The position numbers and the translations under genes were made by a program. The notes beneath the pieces are model-generated. The model did no database searches. It was not told the DNA's origin and was given only the letters and a program-made list of their open reading frames with translations. This document shows positions 54,163-61,881 of a DNA stretch of 64,000 nt, in pieces (positions within the stretch are counted from its first letter, which is position 1; each line of letters starts with the position of its first letter). Origin of the DNA: a virus; the IMG/VR virus record IMGVR_UViG_3300028844_004552, positions 1 to 64,000 of that record; one strand, given 5' to 3'.

Positions 54163-54378
54163 ATGACAATAGAGATAATAAATAAAATACTATATATCTT
54201 ACTCTTCCTATCCATATTGAATATTGGTAGGTGTACGTTCTTCTTAATAGGTTCTTTCATCAAATCCAACGATGAAAGACCAGAGAAGTATAGATTAAAT
54301 AGGTTATCGTTAATTTTATTAGGATTATCTATTGGCTATGTAATAAGTGTGTTCTTTACGGGAGTTACTATCTCGTGA
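54163..54378 (+). CDS. Small two-helix membrane protein, 71 aa
   Basis: Two membrane segments are readable (about residues 9-30 and 50-70) separated by a charged loop (KSNDERPEKYRLNR). Ends in TGA. Function unknown; a small holin-like or exclusion protein is possible but there is no specific evidence. Confidence 0.62.
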   Translation: MTIEIINKILYILLFLSILNIGRCTFFLIGSFIKSNDERPEKYRLNRLSLILLGLSIGYVISVFFTGVTIS

Positions 54379-54403
54379 GAACCACAAAAAGAAAAAAAGT
54401 TTT

Positions 54404-55219
54404 ATGTCAAATATACAAAATAGGTTAAATTCATTACAACCATACGTAATTGGGGTTAGATTCCAAAACGGGATGTCAATAGTTGATGCTGTCTTTAAAG
54501 ATGGGTGGGCTGTTCCAAAATCAGAAATAATTGAGAGTACGAAAGGTAAGGGTGATGAGTTAAACTACCACATGTTTTTCACACAACGAGAAGACTTAGG
54601 TTTAGACGAAATCCTAGACTATGTGGAGAAAGTTATTGGACTCAACATTGAAAGAGAAAAGAAACATGCATTATTGAAGGTTAAGGCTAAAGAATTAGCA
54701 GAGTTATTTAAAAAGAATCCATTATCTAAATTACAAGGTATGTCATTTGTTTTAAGTGGTGAGAAGTTAATCAAGGATATGGAAGCAGATGTTGAAGATG
54801 TAGTTGATATTGATTTCAGTGTAGATATTCCATTAACCCCACAACCAGAGGTAGTTACAACTCCACAACCAGAGGTAGTTACAACTCCACAACCAGCAGT
54901 AGTAACAACCCCACAACCAGAGGTAGTTGTTGACGAACCAAATGTGAGAAGAGCCCCTAACGGTGAAATAATCCCACCATTATCAGAGGAAGATACAGGG
55001 GAGATTGAAGAGGACTTCAATAAAGTTGATTTAACACCTAAGGAAGAACCAGCGGTAAGAAAGAATGTGAATGGTAAACAAATTGATTTACCAGCTAAAA
55101 AGGGTGCTAAGAACCAAGTTCAATTAGAGGAAATAGTGGCACCACAAAATGTGGTCTGTAAATGTGTTGGGGATGAAGTATGTCCAGCATGTGAAGAAGA
55201 AAAAATAGGAAGTTACTAA
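54404..55219 (+). CDS. Protein with PQPEVVTT repeats, 271 aa
   Basis: I use the ATG at 54404 (MSNIQNRLNSLQPYVIGVRF) instead of the longer frame from 54347, which overlaps the previous gene. The N-terminal 145 residues look globular. A linker of four 8-residue PQPEVVTT-type repeats follows (about 146-177), then an acidic region and a Cys-rich end (VCKCVGDEVCPACEEE) that may bind metal. Family not recognised. Confidence 0.65.
   Translation: MSNIQNRLNSLQPYVIGVRFQNGMSIVDAVFKDGWAVPKSEIIESTKGKGDELNYHMFFTQREDLGLDEILDYVEKVIGLNIEREKKHALLKVKAKELAELFKKNPLSKLQGMSFVLSGEKLIKDMEADVEDVVDIDFSVDIPLTPQPEVVTTPQPEVVTTPQPAVVTTPQPEVVVDEPNVRRAPNGEIIPPLSEEDTGEIEEDFNKVDLTPKEEPAVRKNVNGKQIDLPAKKGAKNQVQLEEIVAPQNVVCKCVGDEVCPACEEEKIGSY
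54839..54930 (+). repeat. 24-bp coding tandem repeats (PQPEVVTT)
   Basis: Four units of 24 bases starting with CCACAACCAG; the first two are nearly identical. Confidence 0.85.
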
Positions 55220-55223
55220 GATT

Positions 55224-55544
55224 ATGACAAATTTAATTATATTCATTTTATGTGCCTATGGGTTTTCAAACATCGTAGTATACGGTTCAAACTTTCAATG
55301 GTTTAGAAACGGATTATCAAAATTAGGAACTGGACCACTGAGTCTATATAAATTATTCACTTGTATGATGTGCCTACCAACATGGGTAGGGTTCGGACTT
55401 TCCGCATTATTCCAACATTACGGGGTTGAAACTCCAATGGGTAGTATTGAAAATTATTGGTGGGTATTATTCCTCGACGGTGTGTTGACATCTGGTGGTG
55501 TATACGCATTTAATGTTTTAGTTGAATACTTTGAAGGAGATTAA
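55224..55544 (+). CDS. Membrane protein with CMMC motif, 106 aa
   Basis: Three hydrophobic segments (about 1-20, 45-65 and 78-100). The motif LFTCMMCLPTWVG resembles the CxxC-x-x-x-W of small DUF1360-type membrane proteins found in phages. Located in a run of small accessory genes with 2- to 5-base spacers. Role unknown. Confidence 0.65.
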   Translation: MTNLIIFILCAYGFSNIVVYGSNFQWFRNGLSKLGTGPLSLYKLFTCMMCLPTWVGFGLSALFQHYGVETPMGSIENYWWVLFLDGVLTSGGVYAFNVLVEYFEGD

Positions 55545-55546
55545 TT

Positions 55547-55864
55547 ATGAAAAAACCAAATTTAGAAGGGAGAATTGAATTGGATGAAGTTCTAGCTAAG
55601 GCTAAGGAAAGCACAACCAACTTTATCAATCACTTAGAAAGTGAGGAACAAGGTGAAAGGATAGAAACTGTTGATACTATTCGCAACCAAATACTTGGTG
55701 ATAAGAAGAGTAGTGATATCAAAAAGAATAAATTCATTCAAGAAATGAAGAATGGTATGGGTGCTGACATCATGAACAAAGGTGGTTATGGTGTTAAAAT
55801 CAACAAACCAACAAGAATGAAGAGGTTTAAGAACTTCTTAATAAGATTGTATTCAAAATTCTAA
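55547..55864 (+). CDS. Hypothetical protein, 105 aa
   Basis: A highly charged, helical, basic-ended protein (MKKPNLEGRIELDEVLAKAKES... to ...FKNFLIRLYSKF) of unknown family. Lies 2 bases after the membrane gene and 2 bases before the next gene, so it is part of the small-gene operon. Confidence 0.6.
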   Translation: MKKPNLEGRIELDEVLAKAKESTTNFINHLESEEQGERIETVDTIRNQILGDKKSSDIKKNKFIQEMKNGMGADIMNKGGYGVKINKPTRMKRFKNFLIRLYSKF

Positions 55865-55866
55865 AA

Positions 55867-56121
55867 ATGACATACGAGGATTTAATTGAAATATTTTCAG
55901 AATTGGTTAATAATGAGAACATCAAAAAAGATGGTCTTATAATGTTCTATGAACTACCAGCTGAGAATCATGAAAAGTTGGATGAACACCTATTCTACAA
56001 GACCAATGATAGAAATGCTGAGTTTACACATCAAGACATTATAGAGGTTGAAGTTGATGGATTTATTGTTAAGATTATCAAGGAAGGTGGAAAATTAGTG
56101 TACGAAGATTTGGATAATTGA
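55867..56121 (+). CDS. Small acidic hypothetical protein, 84 aa
   Basis: Unknown family (MTYEDLIEIFSELVNNENIKKDG); acidic alpha/beta-type composition. Ends in TGA within the promoter of the next gene. Confidence 0.6.
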   Translation: MTYEDLIEIFSELVNNENIKKDGLIMFYELPAENHEKLDEHLFYKTNDRNAEFTHQDIIEVEVDGFIVKIIKEGGKLVYEDLDN

Positions 56122-56140
56122 TTTATTTTCCTTATCTTTG
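56110..56140 (+). promoter_or_regulatory. Host-type promoter, leaderless
   Basis: TTGGAT at 56110-56115, a 17-base spacer and TATCTTTG at 56133-56140, 5 bases before the ATG at 56146. Confidence 0.72.
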
Positions 56141-56145
56141 TGTTT

Positions 56146-56436
56146 ATGAAGATGTCTAAATCCAAACACAGAAATACACATTGCAAAGAAGCTGGTAAAT
56201 ATACTTACCCTAGTGAAGCCGCAGCATCTCGTACTTTAAATAAGTATGAAGACATTAAACGCACCTATCTATGTAAGGGTTGTGGTGGTTGGCATATAAC
56301 TAGCATGACTATGCGTACAGCAGTAAAGTATGGTATTGTTAATAAACTACCAAAGAAAAGTAAAAAGGGTTATCCCACATCAAAAATACAAAATAGACTT
56401 GATTTTTTAAATAAAAAAATAAATAAAGATGCTTAA
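56146..56436 (+). CDS. Zinc-ribbon protein, 96 aa
   Basis: Start taken at the ATG at 56146 because the promoter -7 box ends at 56140. The sequence has a K-H-R...C motif near the N-terminus and YLCKGCGGWHITS (about residues 40-52), the C-x2-C-x-x-W-H form of small phage zinc-ribbon proteins. The C-terminus is basic. Probably DNA- or RNA-binding. It overlaps the RNase HII gene by 8 bases. Confidence 0.68.
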   Translation: MKMSKSKHRNTHCKEAGKYTYPSEAAASRTLNKYEDIKRTYLCKGCGGWHITSMTMRTAVKYGIVNKLPKKSKKGYPTSKIQNRLDFLNKKINKDA

Positions 56437-57058
56437 GAATTACGCAAGAGAACATAACCTAAAACAAGTAGCTGGTTTAGATGAGGTTGGTAGAGGTTCA
56501 TTCGCTGGACCAGTTGTAACTGCCGCAGTGATACTACCACCAGACTTCGAATCAGAACTAATAGTCGATTCAAAGCTCATCTGCAAGTCAAGACCGAAGA
56601 TGCAAAAGGCTTACGACCTAATCATGGAGAATGCAATAGCTGTTCATTGTGACGCACAATCAGCAAAGGTAATAAACGAGTTAGGTATCAATGATGCAAT
56701 TTGGAAATCGATGCATACATGTATAGACAACTTACCACACGTTGAGAAATTATTGATTGATGGTCGTGAATGGGTTGAACACCCAAGAATTGGTGATATA
56801 CCATATGAAACAGTAGTTAAGGGTGATAATACATATTTATCAATAGCGGCAGCTGCAATTGTAGCTAAGTACCGTAGAGATGAATACATGACGAAAGTAC
56901 ATGAATTACATCCACATTATAACTTTAGTGGTAGCAAGGGTTATTACTGTAAGAAACATGGTGAGGGGCTACTAGAATATGGGAAGACACGTTATCATCG
57001 AGACCAATATGTTGAGACGTGGTGTAAAAATAAAGGACATTTATTACCAAATAATTAG
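56429..57058 (+). CDS. rnhB: Ribonuclease HII
   Basis: 209 aa, typical of RNase HII. It removes single ribonucleotides and RNA primers from DNA. Catalytic motifs are present: GLDEVGRG with D18/E19, LLIDGREW with the central Asp and KGDNTYLSIAAAAIVAKYRRD with the C-terminal Asp. It is unusual for a T4-like phage to carry both this and the Rnh exonuclease at 5220. It overlaps the zinc-ribbon gene, so the two may cooperate. Confidence 0.9.
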   Translation: MLKNYAREHNLKQVAGLDEVGRGSFAGPVVTAAVILPPDFESELIVDSKLICKSRPKMQKAYDLIMENAIAVHCDAQSAKVINELGINDAIWKSMHTCIDNLPHVEKLLIDGREWVEHPRIGDIPYETVVKGDNTYLSIAAAAIVAKYRRDEYMTKVHELHPHYNFSGSKGYYCKKHGEGLLEYGKTRYHRDQYVETWCKNKGHLLPNN

Positions 57059-57078
57059 GAATAACGAAATAAATTACT

Positions 57079-57086
57079 TATATTTG
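57079..57086 (+). promoter_or_regulatory. Host-type -7 element of the lipoprotein gene
   Basis: TATATTTG, 23 bases before the ATG at 57110. No clear -33 TTG. Confidence 0.5.
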
Positions 57087-57109
57087 TTTTAACCAATTAA
57101 ATAAACAAT

Positions 57110-57589
57110 ATGAAAAAGTTATTATTTGCAGTATCAGTAATCTTAGTATTCGCTTCTTGTGAGAAGGAAGACTTCGGACAATATAGTCAAGAATTAGAGC
57201 CAGTGGATAACCTTCCAACAACGGAATATACCTATGGTGGAACACTTCCATCAACTGGTACGGTTTCCAACGACCTTGTAGGTACAACTTGGGTATTAAC
57301 TAAGTATGTATCAGCATTCGCAACAGAATATCCTTATGATACAATAGCCTTTGTATCTAACAATGAATACACTATCAATAGTGGTGCTGTTAGAACATAC
57401 CAATTGAATTCGTTGCCATTATCCAACAACTATGACTTATCATTATATTTCTTTTTCCCAATGGGTGGTAGTCACTACAGTGGAGAGGTTGGTCAGACAT
57501 TCATTGGTGATGGGGAGATTAACAACGTTCAGTTTCAAGACATTCAGAACGAGGGAAATACAATATTAACCTTCTTTACAAAAATATAA
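57110..57589 (+). CDS. Surface lipoprotein, candidate superinfection exclusion factor
   Basis: 159 aa. A lipoprotein signal is clear: MKKLLFAVSVILVFASC with lipobox FASC and acyl-acceptor C17. The following EKED resembles the acidic export signal that sends Bacteroidota lipoproteins to the cell surface. The rest (LVGTTWVLTKYV..., NEYTINSG...) is lipocalin/META-like beta sheet. It has its own early-type promoter. A phage-encoded surface lipoprotein may block receptors or DNA entry of other phages; this role is inferred. Confidence 0.72.
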   Translation: MKKLLFAVSVILVFASCEKEDFGQYSQELEPVDNLPTTEYTYGGTLPSTGTVSNDLVGTTWVLTKYVSAFATEYPYDTIAFVSNNEYTINSGAVRTYQLNSLPLSNNYDLSLYFFFPMGGSHYSGEVGQTFIGDGEINNVQFQDIQNEGNTILTFFTKI

Positions 57590-57591
57590 AG

Positions 57592-57972
57592 ATGAAATAT
57601 CATTTAACAAATATATACTTCGAACCAGAACCACCTAATAATCAAATCAGATTGATGAAGATAATGAATGGGTTCATTGTGGGAAGAGAAATAGCAGAGG
57701 TTATACTAACAACAATCAATGCAAAAGAAAAATTAGTTGTTGAAGATATTAACCCTATGAGGCTTCACACTTATGGTATTAGATGTGACCATCAGACTGA
57801 GGAAACCATCAATCGAATAGCGAAAGAGAAGAAAGAAAACGAAGAAAGATGGGCTCGTGAAGACATTATCTTCAAGAAAGCTGAGATATGGTATGAAACT
57901 CTTAGTGAAGAAGAAAAGGAAATGGTCCAACAATTGGGTTATAAGAAATTTCAAGCATATGCAGTAGGATAA
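57592..57972 (+). CDS. Hypothetical protein, 126 aa
   Basis: Unknown family. N-terminal half alpha/beta (MKYHLTNIYFEPEPPNNQIRLMKIMNG), C-terminal half a charged helix (KEKKENEERWAREDIIFKKAEIWYETL). Lies 2 bases after the lipoprotein gene, so it is probably co-expressed with it. Confidence 0.62.
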   Translation: MKYHLTNIYFEPEPPNNQIRLMKIMNGFIVGREIAEVILTTINAKEKLVVEDINPMRLHTYGIRCDHQTEETINRIAKEKKENEERWAREDIIFKKAEIWYETLSEEEKEMVQQLGYKKFQAYAVG

Positions 57973-57985
57973 AAAAATATAAGAT

Positions 57986-58159
57986 ATGGGAATGGATATA
58001 GATTGGGTATTTTTAGATAAAGCCCTAGATAATGTTAGACATATAGCGTCATGCATACCACACGGTGAACGTGAGAAAATTGCTGACGATATTCTAAAAT
58101 TTGAAAAGAAAATCTGCAAGAAATACAATGGAGAATCTGCCTTTACGGAAAAAAAATAA
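57986..58159 (+). CDS. Small hypothetical protein, 57 aa
   Basis: A small gene, MGMDIDWVFLDKALDNVRHIAS... ending TEKK. Two cysteines and several His and Lys; helical composition. Continuous with good spacing (13 bases after the previous stop). Family unknown. Confidence 0.55.
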   Translation: MGMDIDWVFLDKALDNVRHIASCIPHGEREKIADDILKFEKKICKKYNGESAFTEKK

Positions 58160-58177
58160 AAATAATTTAGATTTTGC

Positions 58178-58208
58178 TTGACAAGAGGATTTAAATGTAG
58201 TATATTTG
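58178..58208 (+). promoter_or_regulatory. Strong host-type promoter of the Ro60-like gene
   Basis: TTGACA at 58178-58183, a 17-base spacer and TATATTTG at 58201-58208. It leaves a leader of about 45 bases. It is the best match to the consensus in the window. Confidence 0.8.
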
Positions 58209-58256
58209 CAGTCGCTGAAATTAGATAACTAAGTTTAATTTTAAAAACCAAACACT

Positions 58257-59717
58257 ATGTCAAAATTGATTGATGCAATCAGAACTAACGATTCCCTTAC
58301 AGAAAATGGGATGACTACTAACTCAACATCATTAAATATGTGTGTAGACATGTTCTTCACCATAGGTGCTATGAGAGGTCAAGATAAGACTCGTCTTATA
58401 AACACATTCACGAAAGCTTACGCAGAAGATGCACTTACAGCAACAAAGTTGTTGTTCTGGGCTAGAGACGTACGTGGTGGTGCTGGAGAGAGACAAATCT
58501 TTAAGGATATCATTACTTACTTAGCAAGTTCTAAGCACAAGGAAGTTCTTAGAAAGAACTTATCACTTATCTCTGAATTCGGGAGATGGGATGACCTTCT
58601 AGTATTGGTTGGTACTCCATTGGAGACTGACGCATTAAATCTTATTGCTAATGCACTTAACGAAGGGAACGGACTTTGTGCTAAGTGGATGCCAAGACCT
58701 AACGGTGGAAACAGAGAAAATAAGAGATGGGCTTCTGCTCTTAGAAAGCATATGGACCTTACACCAAAGGCTTATAGAACATTGTTAGTTGAAAACACTA
58801 ACGTTGTTGAAACGCTTATGTGTTCAAAGGACTTCGGTTCTATCGAGTACGGTAAGATTCCATCAAAGGCTATGTCTGATTACATGAAAGCATTCGGTAA
58901 GAATGATTACGAAAGATTCACAATGTATCTTAATGCAGTTGACAATGGTGAGGAAAAAATTAACGCTGGTGCGGTATACCCATATGATATTGTTAAGAAC
59001 ATGAGAAACGGTTCTAAGAATGGTGCTGACACACAATGGAATGCGTTACCTAACTACATGGAAGGTAGCAACGAGAGAATATTACCTCTAGTTGATGTAT
59101 CTGGTTCAATGCAAACTCCAGCTGGTGGAAACTCCAATATATCATGTATGGATGTGGCAATCTCATTGGGATTATACATGTCAGAGAGAAATGTTGGACC
59201 ATTCAAGGATGCGTTCATTACATTCCACTCCAATCCAACATTGGAAGTGGTTAAGGGTACACTTTCTGAAAGATATACTCAAATGCATAGCTCTAAATGG
59301 GGTGGTTCTACTAACATAGAAGCCGCATTCGGATTGATGTTAAATAAGGCAATAGCAAACAACGTTTCTGCTGATGAAATGCCAACAATGATGATTATAT
59401 TGTCAGATATGGAATTTGACTCTGCAACAAGAGCGGGATGGGGTGAATCACACCCAAGATGGAATGCTTCGGCTCAATCTATGATTGAGGATAAGTATGC
59501 AGAAGCTGGGTACGTGATGCCTAAGATTGTATATTGGAACCTTCAATCTCGTGGAGATAAGAACAAGCCAGTTCAGTTCGATAAAAACGGAACAGCATTG
59601 GTGTCTGGATTCAGTCCAGCATTATTGACTAGTTTGTTGGCTGGTAAGGACATGACTCCTTACAGTATGATGATGAACGTAATTAGCTCTGCTCGTTACG
59701 AGGATATAACTATATAA
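58257..59717 (+). CDS. DUF2828/TROVE-like protein with vWA domain (Ro60-like)
   Basis: 486 aa. The N-terminal two thirds have the helical-repeat pattern of the DUF2828/TROVE group: LLFWARDVRGGAGERQIF near residue 70, ISEFGRWDDLL near 105. The C-terminal third is a von Willebrand A domain with a full MIDAS: DVSGS (about 279-283), GGSTN (Thr near 350) and LSDME (near 382). Ro60 proteins hold misfolded or structured RNA in a ring and act with small Y RNAs. It has the strongest promoter here and its own terminator, and an unexplained structured region follows. Function in the phage is inferred. Confidence 0.8.
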   Translation: MSKLIDAIRTNDSLTENGMTTNSTSLNMCVDMFFTIGAMRGQDKTRLINTFTKAYAEDALTATKLLFWARDVRGGAGERQIFKDIITYLASSKHKEVLRKNLSLISEFGRWDDLLVLVGTPLETDALNLIANALNEGNGLCAKWMPRPNGGNRENKRWASALRKHMDLTPKAYRTLLVENTNVVETLMCSKDFGSIEYGKIPSKAMSDYMKAFGKNDYERFTMYLNAVDNGEEKINAGAVYPYDIVKNMRNGSKNGADTQWNALPNYMEGSNERILPLVDVSGSMQTPAGGNSNISCMDVAISLGLYMSERNVGPFKDAFITFHSNPTLEVVKGTLSERYTQMHSSKWGGSTNIEAAFGLMLNKAIANNVSADEMPTMMIILSDMEFDSATRAGWGESHPRWNASAQSMIEDKYAEAGYVMPKIVYWNLQSRGDKNKPVQFDKNGTALVSGFSPALLTSLLAGKDMTPYSMMMNVISSARYEDITI

Positions 59718-59722
59718 TATTT

Positions 59723-59748
59723 GGGGTGGCTTCGGCTACCCCATTTGT
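59723..59748 (+). terminator. Hairpin after the Ro60-like gene
   Basis: GGGGTGGC pairs with GCTACCCC (one G-U) around a TTCG tetraloop. The following sequence is only moderately T-rich, so termination may be partial. Confidence 0.65.
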
Positions 59749-59756
59749 GTTTTGTG

Positions 59757-59965
59757 ATTTTAAGAATGATTACTGCAATCTTAAAACAAATATAAATAGC
59801 TACATAACAGAAAGAAATGGGTCAACTGTACGGGACCACATTTATTCGAAATTGATATCGATTTCAGCATACCAATTGTACGTTCTCTACTGGGTTAGAA
59901 CTAAATGCCCCCACATTCTGTATCACAAACTTAAATTAAGCCTCTTTATTGAGGCTTTTTTTATT
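59757..59965 (+). ncRNA. Candidate small structured RNA (possible Y-RNA analogue)
   Basis: This is part of the only gap above 300 bases (59718-60033) and carries no credible gene. It lies between the Ro60-like gene's hairpin and a strong terminator (59938-59964). Within it are a hairpin arm pair TTTTAAGA...TCTTAAAA (59757-59785), a 7-bp stem GAAATTG/CGATTTC with an ATAT loop near 59849, GGTC/GACC pairing near 59820-59836 and a T-loop-like TTCGAA. Bacterial Ro proteins act with Y RNAs encoded nearby. I found no convincing promoter, and the structure is only eye-read. Confidence 0.3.
59938..59964 (+). terminator. Strong Rho-independent terminator
   Basis: AAGCCTC pairs perfectly with GAGGCTT around TTTATT, followed by T residues. 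No protein gene precedes it within 200 bases, so it should end an RNA. Confidence 0.85.
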
Positions 59966-60033
59966 CCCTAAACCTTTACACTATAATAAAAATTACTTAG
60001 ATTTAACTATAATATAAAAATAATGAATTATAG

Positions 60034-60333
60034 ATGAAAATAGTAGTTAAACAAACGGATGAATTAAGGGGAACAACACCACCATTTAAAGATGAAAAGA
60101 TGGTTGAAGAGTTTATGGTTTATTTAATGGATGATACTGGTAGACCACTATCATGTGAAATTGTTTACGGTATAGCCGCTAAGAATGATATAGTTGGTAG
60201 GTTATTAATAGAATACTTCTTGCCAGATAATTGGGAAGAAAATAAGGAGCGGTTTGATGTCACAACAATTGTTGAAGAAGTATCATATGAAGATTACTTA
60301 GAACCAGCTGGAATTGCAAATACAAGAATATAA
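60034..60333 (+). CDS. Hypothetical protein, 99 aa
   Basis: Acidic protein of unknown family (MKIVVKQTDELRGTTPPFKDEKMVEEF). It ends in TAATG with the next gene and begins a four-gene overlapping run. No domain recognised. Confidence 0.62.
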   Translation: MKIVVKQTDELRGTTPPFKDEKMVEEFMVYLMDDTGRPLSCEIVYGIAAKNDIVGRLLIEYFLPDNWEENKERFDVTTIVEEVSYEDYLEPAGIANTRI

Positions 60334-60779
60334 TGGAAAAAGAAATTATGAAAAAAATGGCTCGATACGTCGAGTTATCAACAAAGTTCTCTAAGTCAGA
60401 AAAAGATGTCTTTACAGAAGAAGAATTAAAAACGTTACTCACTTCAAATACTACAGTAATAGGTGGTGGGAATAATAGTGTTATGATTGGTACTGTTTGT
60501 GGTACAGGACATGCTAATATAACTATGAATAACCTTTCTAACTACTTATCCGTAAATAGTGGGTTTATGCTTGGTGATAGAGAAATTTATATTGATAAGA
60601 GCGGTAATGTTAAATCTAGAAACCCAAAGAAACCACTTACAAGAGGTGAGATGTTTGAATTAAACACAATGGTTAATATTAAAGAAAGAGCTACACTATT
60701 AGATGAGTATGATGAGTATAATAAACTAAGAGTATCACTTAATAAATATTTTGATGGTGCTAATGATTTAATAAACTAA
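60333..60779 (+). CDS. Hypothetical protein, 148 aa
   Basis: Unknown family. A Gly/Asn-rich centre (VIGGGNNSVMIGTVCGTGHANI) lies between helical ends. It overlaps the previous gene by one base and is followed 2 bases later by the next. Confidence 0.62.
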   Translation: MEKEIMKKMARYVELSTKFSKSEKDVFTEEELKTLLTSNTTVIGGGNNSVMIGTVCGTGHANITMNNLSNYLSVNSGFMLGDREIYIDKSGNVKSRNPKKPLTRGEMFELNTMVNIKERATLLDEYDEYNKLRVSLNKYFDGANDLIN

Positions 60780-60781
60780 GA

Positions 60782-61126
60782 ATGAAAGAGAAACAAATCA
60801 CAAAAAAGGGATACCCTTTGATTTTAGTTTTCTATATGGATAGAGAATTAATGCAAACAGAAATGATGGGTCAGATAGCAATATCAATAAATGATGCAAT
60901 TGCAAAACGAGACGCTAACGCAATGGCGTTCTTCGTTCCAACAGATGGTATTGAGAGAATCGAATGTATCAACCCAATAATGGTTAAGGATGCTGATATG
61001 GAACAAGTCAATAAACTTGTCCAAGACCTTACAAAGAACTTTGACATAGGTCAAGGTGCTGACGAAGGTAAGAATGACCCAGCTAACGAAATAGAAATAG
61101 AACCTAGGGAAGACGATGGAGAATAG
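60782..61126 (+). CDS. Hypothetical protein, 114 aa
   Basis: Unknown family, with an alpha/beta N-terminal domain (YPLILVFYMDRELMQTEMMGQIA) and an acidic tail (EIEIEPREDDGE). Ends in TAG and overlaps the next gene by 11 bases. Confidence 0.62.
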   Translation: MKEKQITKKGYPLILVFYMDRELMQTEMMGQIAISINDAIAKRDANAMAFFVPTDGIERIECINPIMVKDADMEQVNKLVQDLTKNFDIGQGADEGKNDPANEIEIEPREDDGE

Positions 61127-61718
61127 GGATTTAGCAAAAACTATTCTTGACATTGTTAACACTGAAACGAATGACTATGATGCCATTGATAAGGTTATAG
61201 AAATTCTTGATGGTTATAGTATTATATCTAAAGTAGAAGAAAACGCTAAAATGTTAATGGAGAATTGTGCGTGGACTCTTAGATGGGATTACAATGGGTT
61301 AGAGCAATATAAGGTAAAGGATATTACTATTTTTCAAAAGGAATGGAACCAAACATTGATTACTAAGATTAATCAAATTTCTGCACAAATATCCCAAGCA
61401 ACATTAACTGGTCCAGCTAAGATAATAAAAACACACCCACACTTAAAAAAGTTATTTGAGACTTTAGAGTATTATAAGGATGGTGATATACTTGGTCGAT
61501 ACATGGTTGAGTATGATGAAAATCTATACTTAAATGAAGTATTTATCTATCAATCAACATGGAATAAGGTTAAATCGATTCCTAAGACAACTGTAGGTAT
61601 TGCTGATGGTGAGATGGCTACCGTAACATTCATACCTACAAGTGATTTTACTATCGATGAGAACACAGAATTCAACTCTAAATTAATTGGTTGTATAATA
61701 GTAGATAATTATGAGTGA
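61116..61718 (+). CDS. Hypothetical protein, 200 aa
   Basis: Unknown family. Helical N-terminal part (TILDIVNTETNDYDAIDKVIEIL) and a beta-rich C-terminal part. The start overlaps the previous gene by 11 bases, and the end (TGA) overlaps the start of the small gene at 61711 by 8. Confidence 0.62.
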   Translation: MENRDLAKTILDIVNTETNDYDAIDKVIEILDGYSIISKVEENAKMLMENCAWTLRWDYNGLEQYKVKDITIFQKEWNQTLITKINQISAQISQATLTGPAKIIKTHPHLKKLFETLEYYKDGDILGRYMVEYDENLYLNEVFIYQSTWNKVKSIPKTTVGIADGEMATVTFIPTSDFTIDENTEFNSKLIGCIIVDNYE

Positions 61719-61881
61719 TAAGAATCAGAAGGAACATCAATTACTGGCTCTACTCTATAGAGTTGACGAATTACTACTTGAGCTACGTGCTGGTGGTAAA
61801 GATAGTGAAGATTACAAGCGACTTGGTATTATTATAAAGAACTTGGAGAATTATCTTCAAGATGAACAAGACTTAAGTTAG
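61711..61881 (+). CDS. Small hypothetical protein, 56 aa
   Basis: MSDKNQKEHQLLALLYRVDELLLELRAGG..., a single long amphipathic helix followed by KNLENYLQDEQDLS. Its stop overlaps the stop of the minus-strand gene at 61878 by four bases. Family unknown. Confidence 0.55.
   Translation: MSDKNQKEHQLLALLYRVDELLLELRAGGKDSEDYKRLGIIIKNLENYLQDEQDLS

Noticed and set aside
59788-59795. Minus-strand TATATTTG that could start an antisense RNA to the Ro60-like gene
   Set aside because: The -33 TTG lies too far upstream (about 26 bases instead of 17) and the sequence lacks a clear terminator; kept only as a weak possibility.
59726-59971. 81-residue open frame after the Ro60-like gene
   Set aside because: Its start lies in the first hairpin and its end in the strong terminator, and its residue content looks random. 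The region is better read as non-coding.
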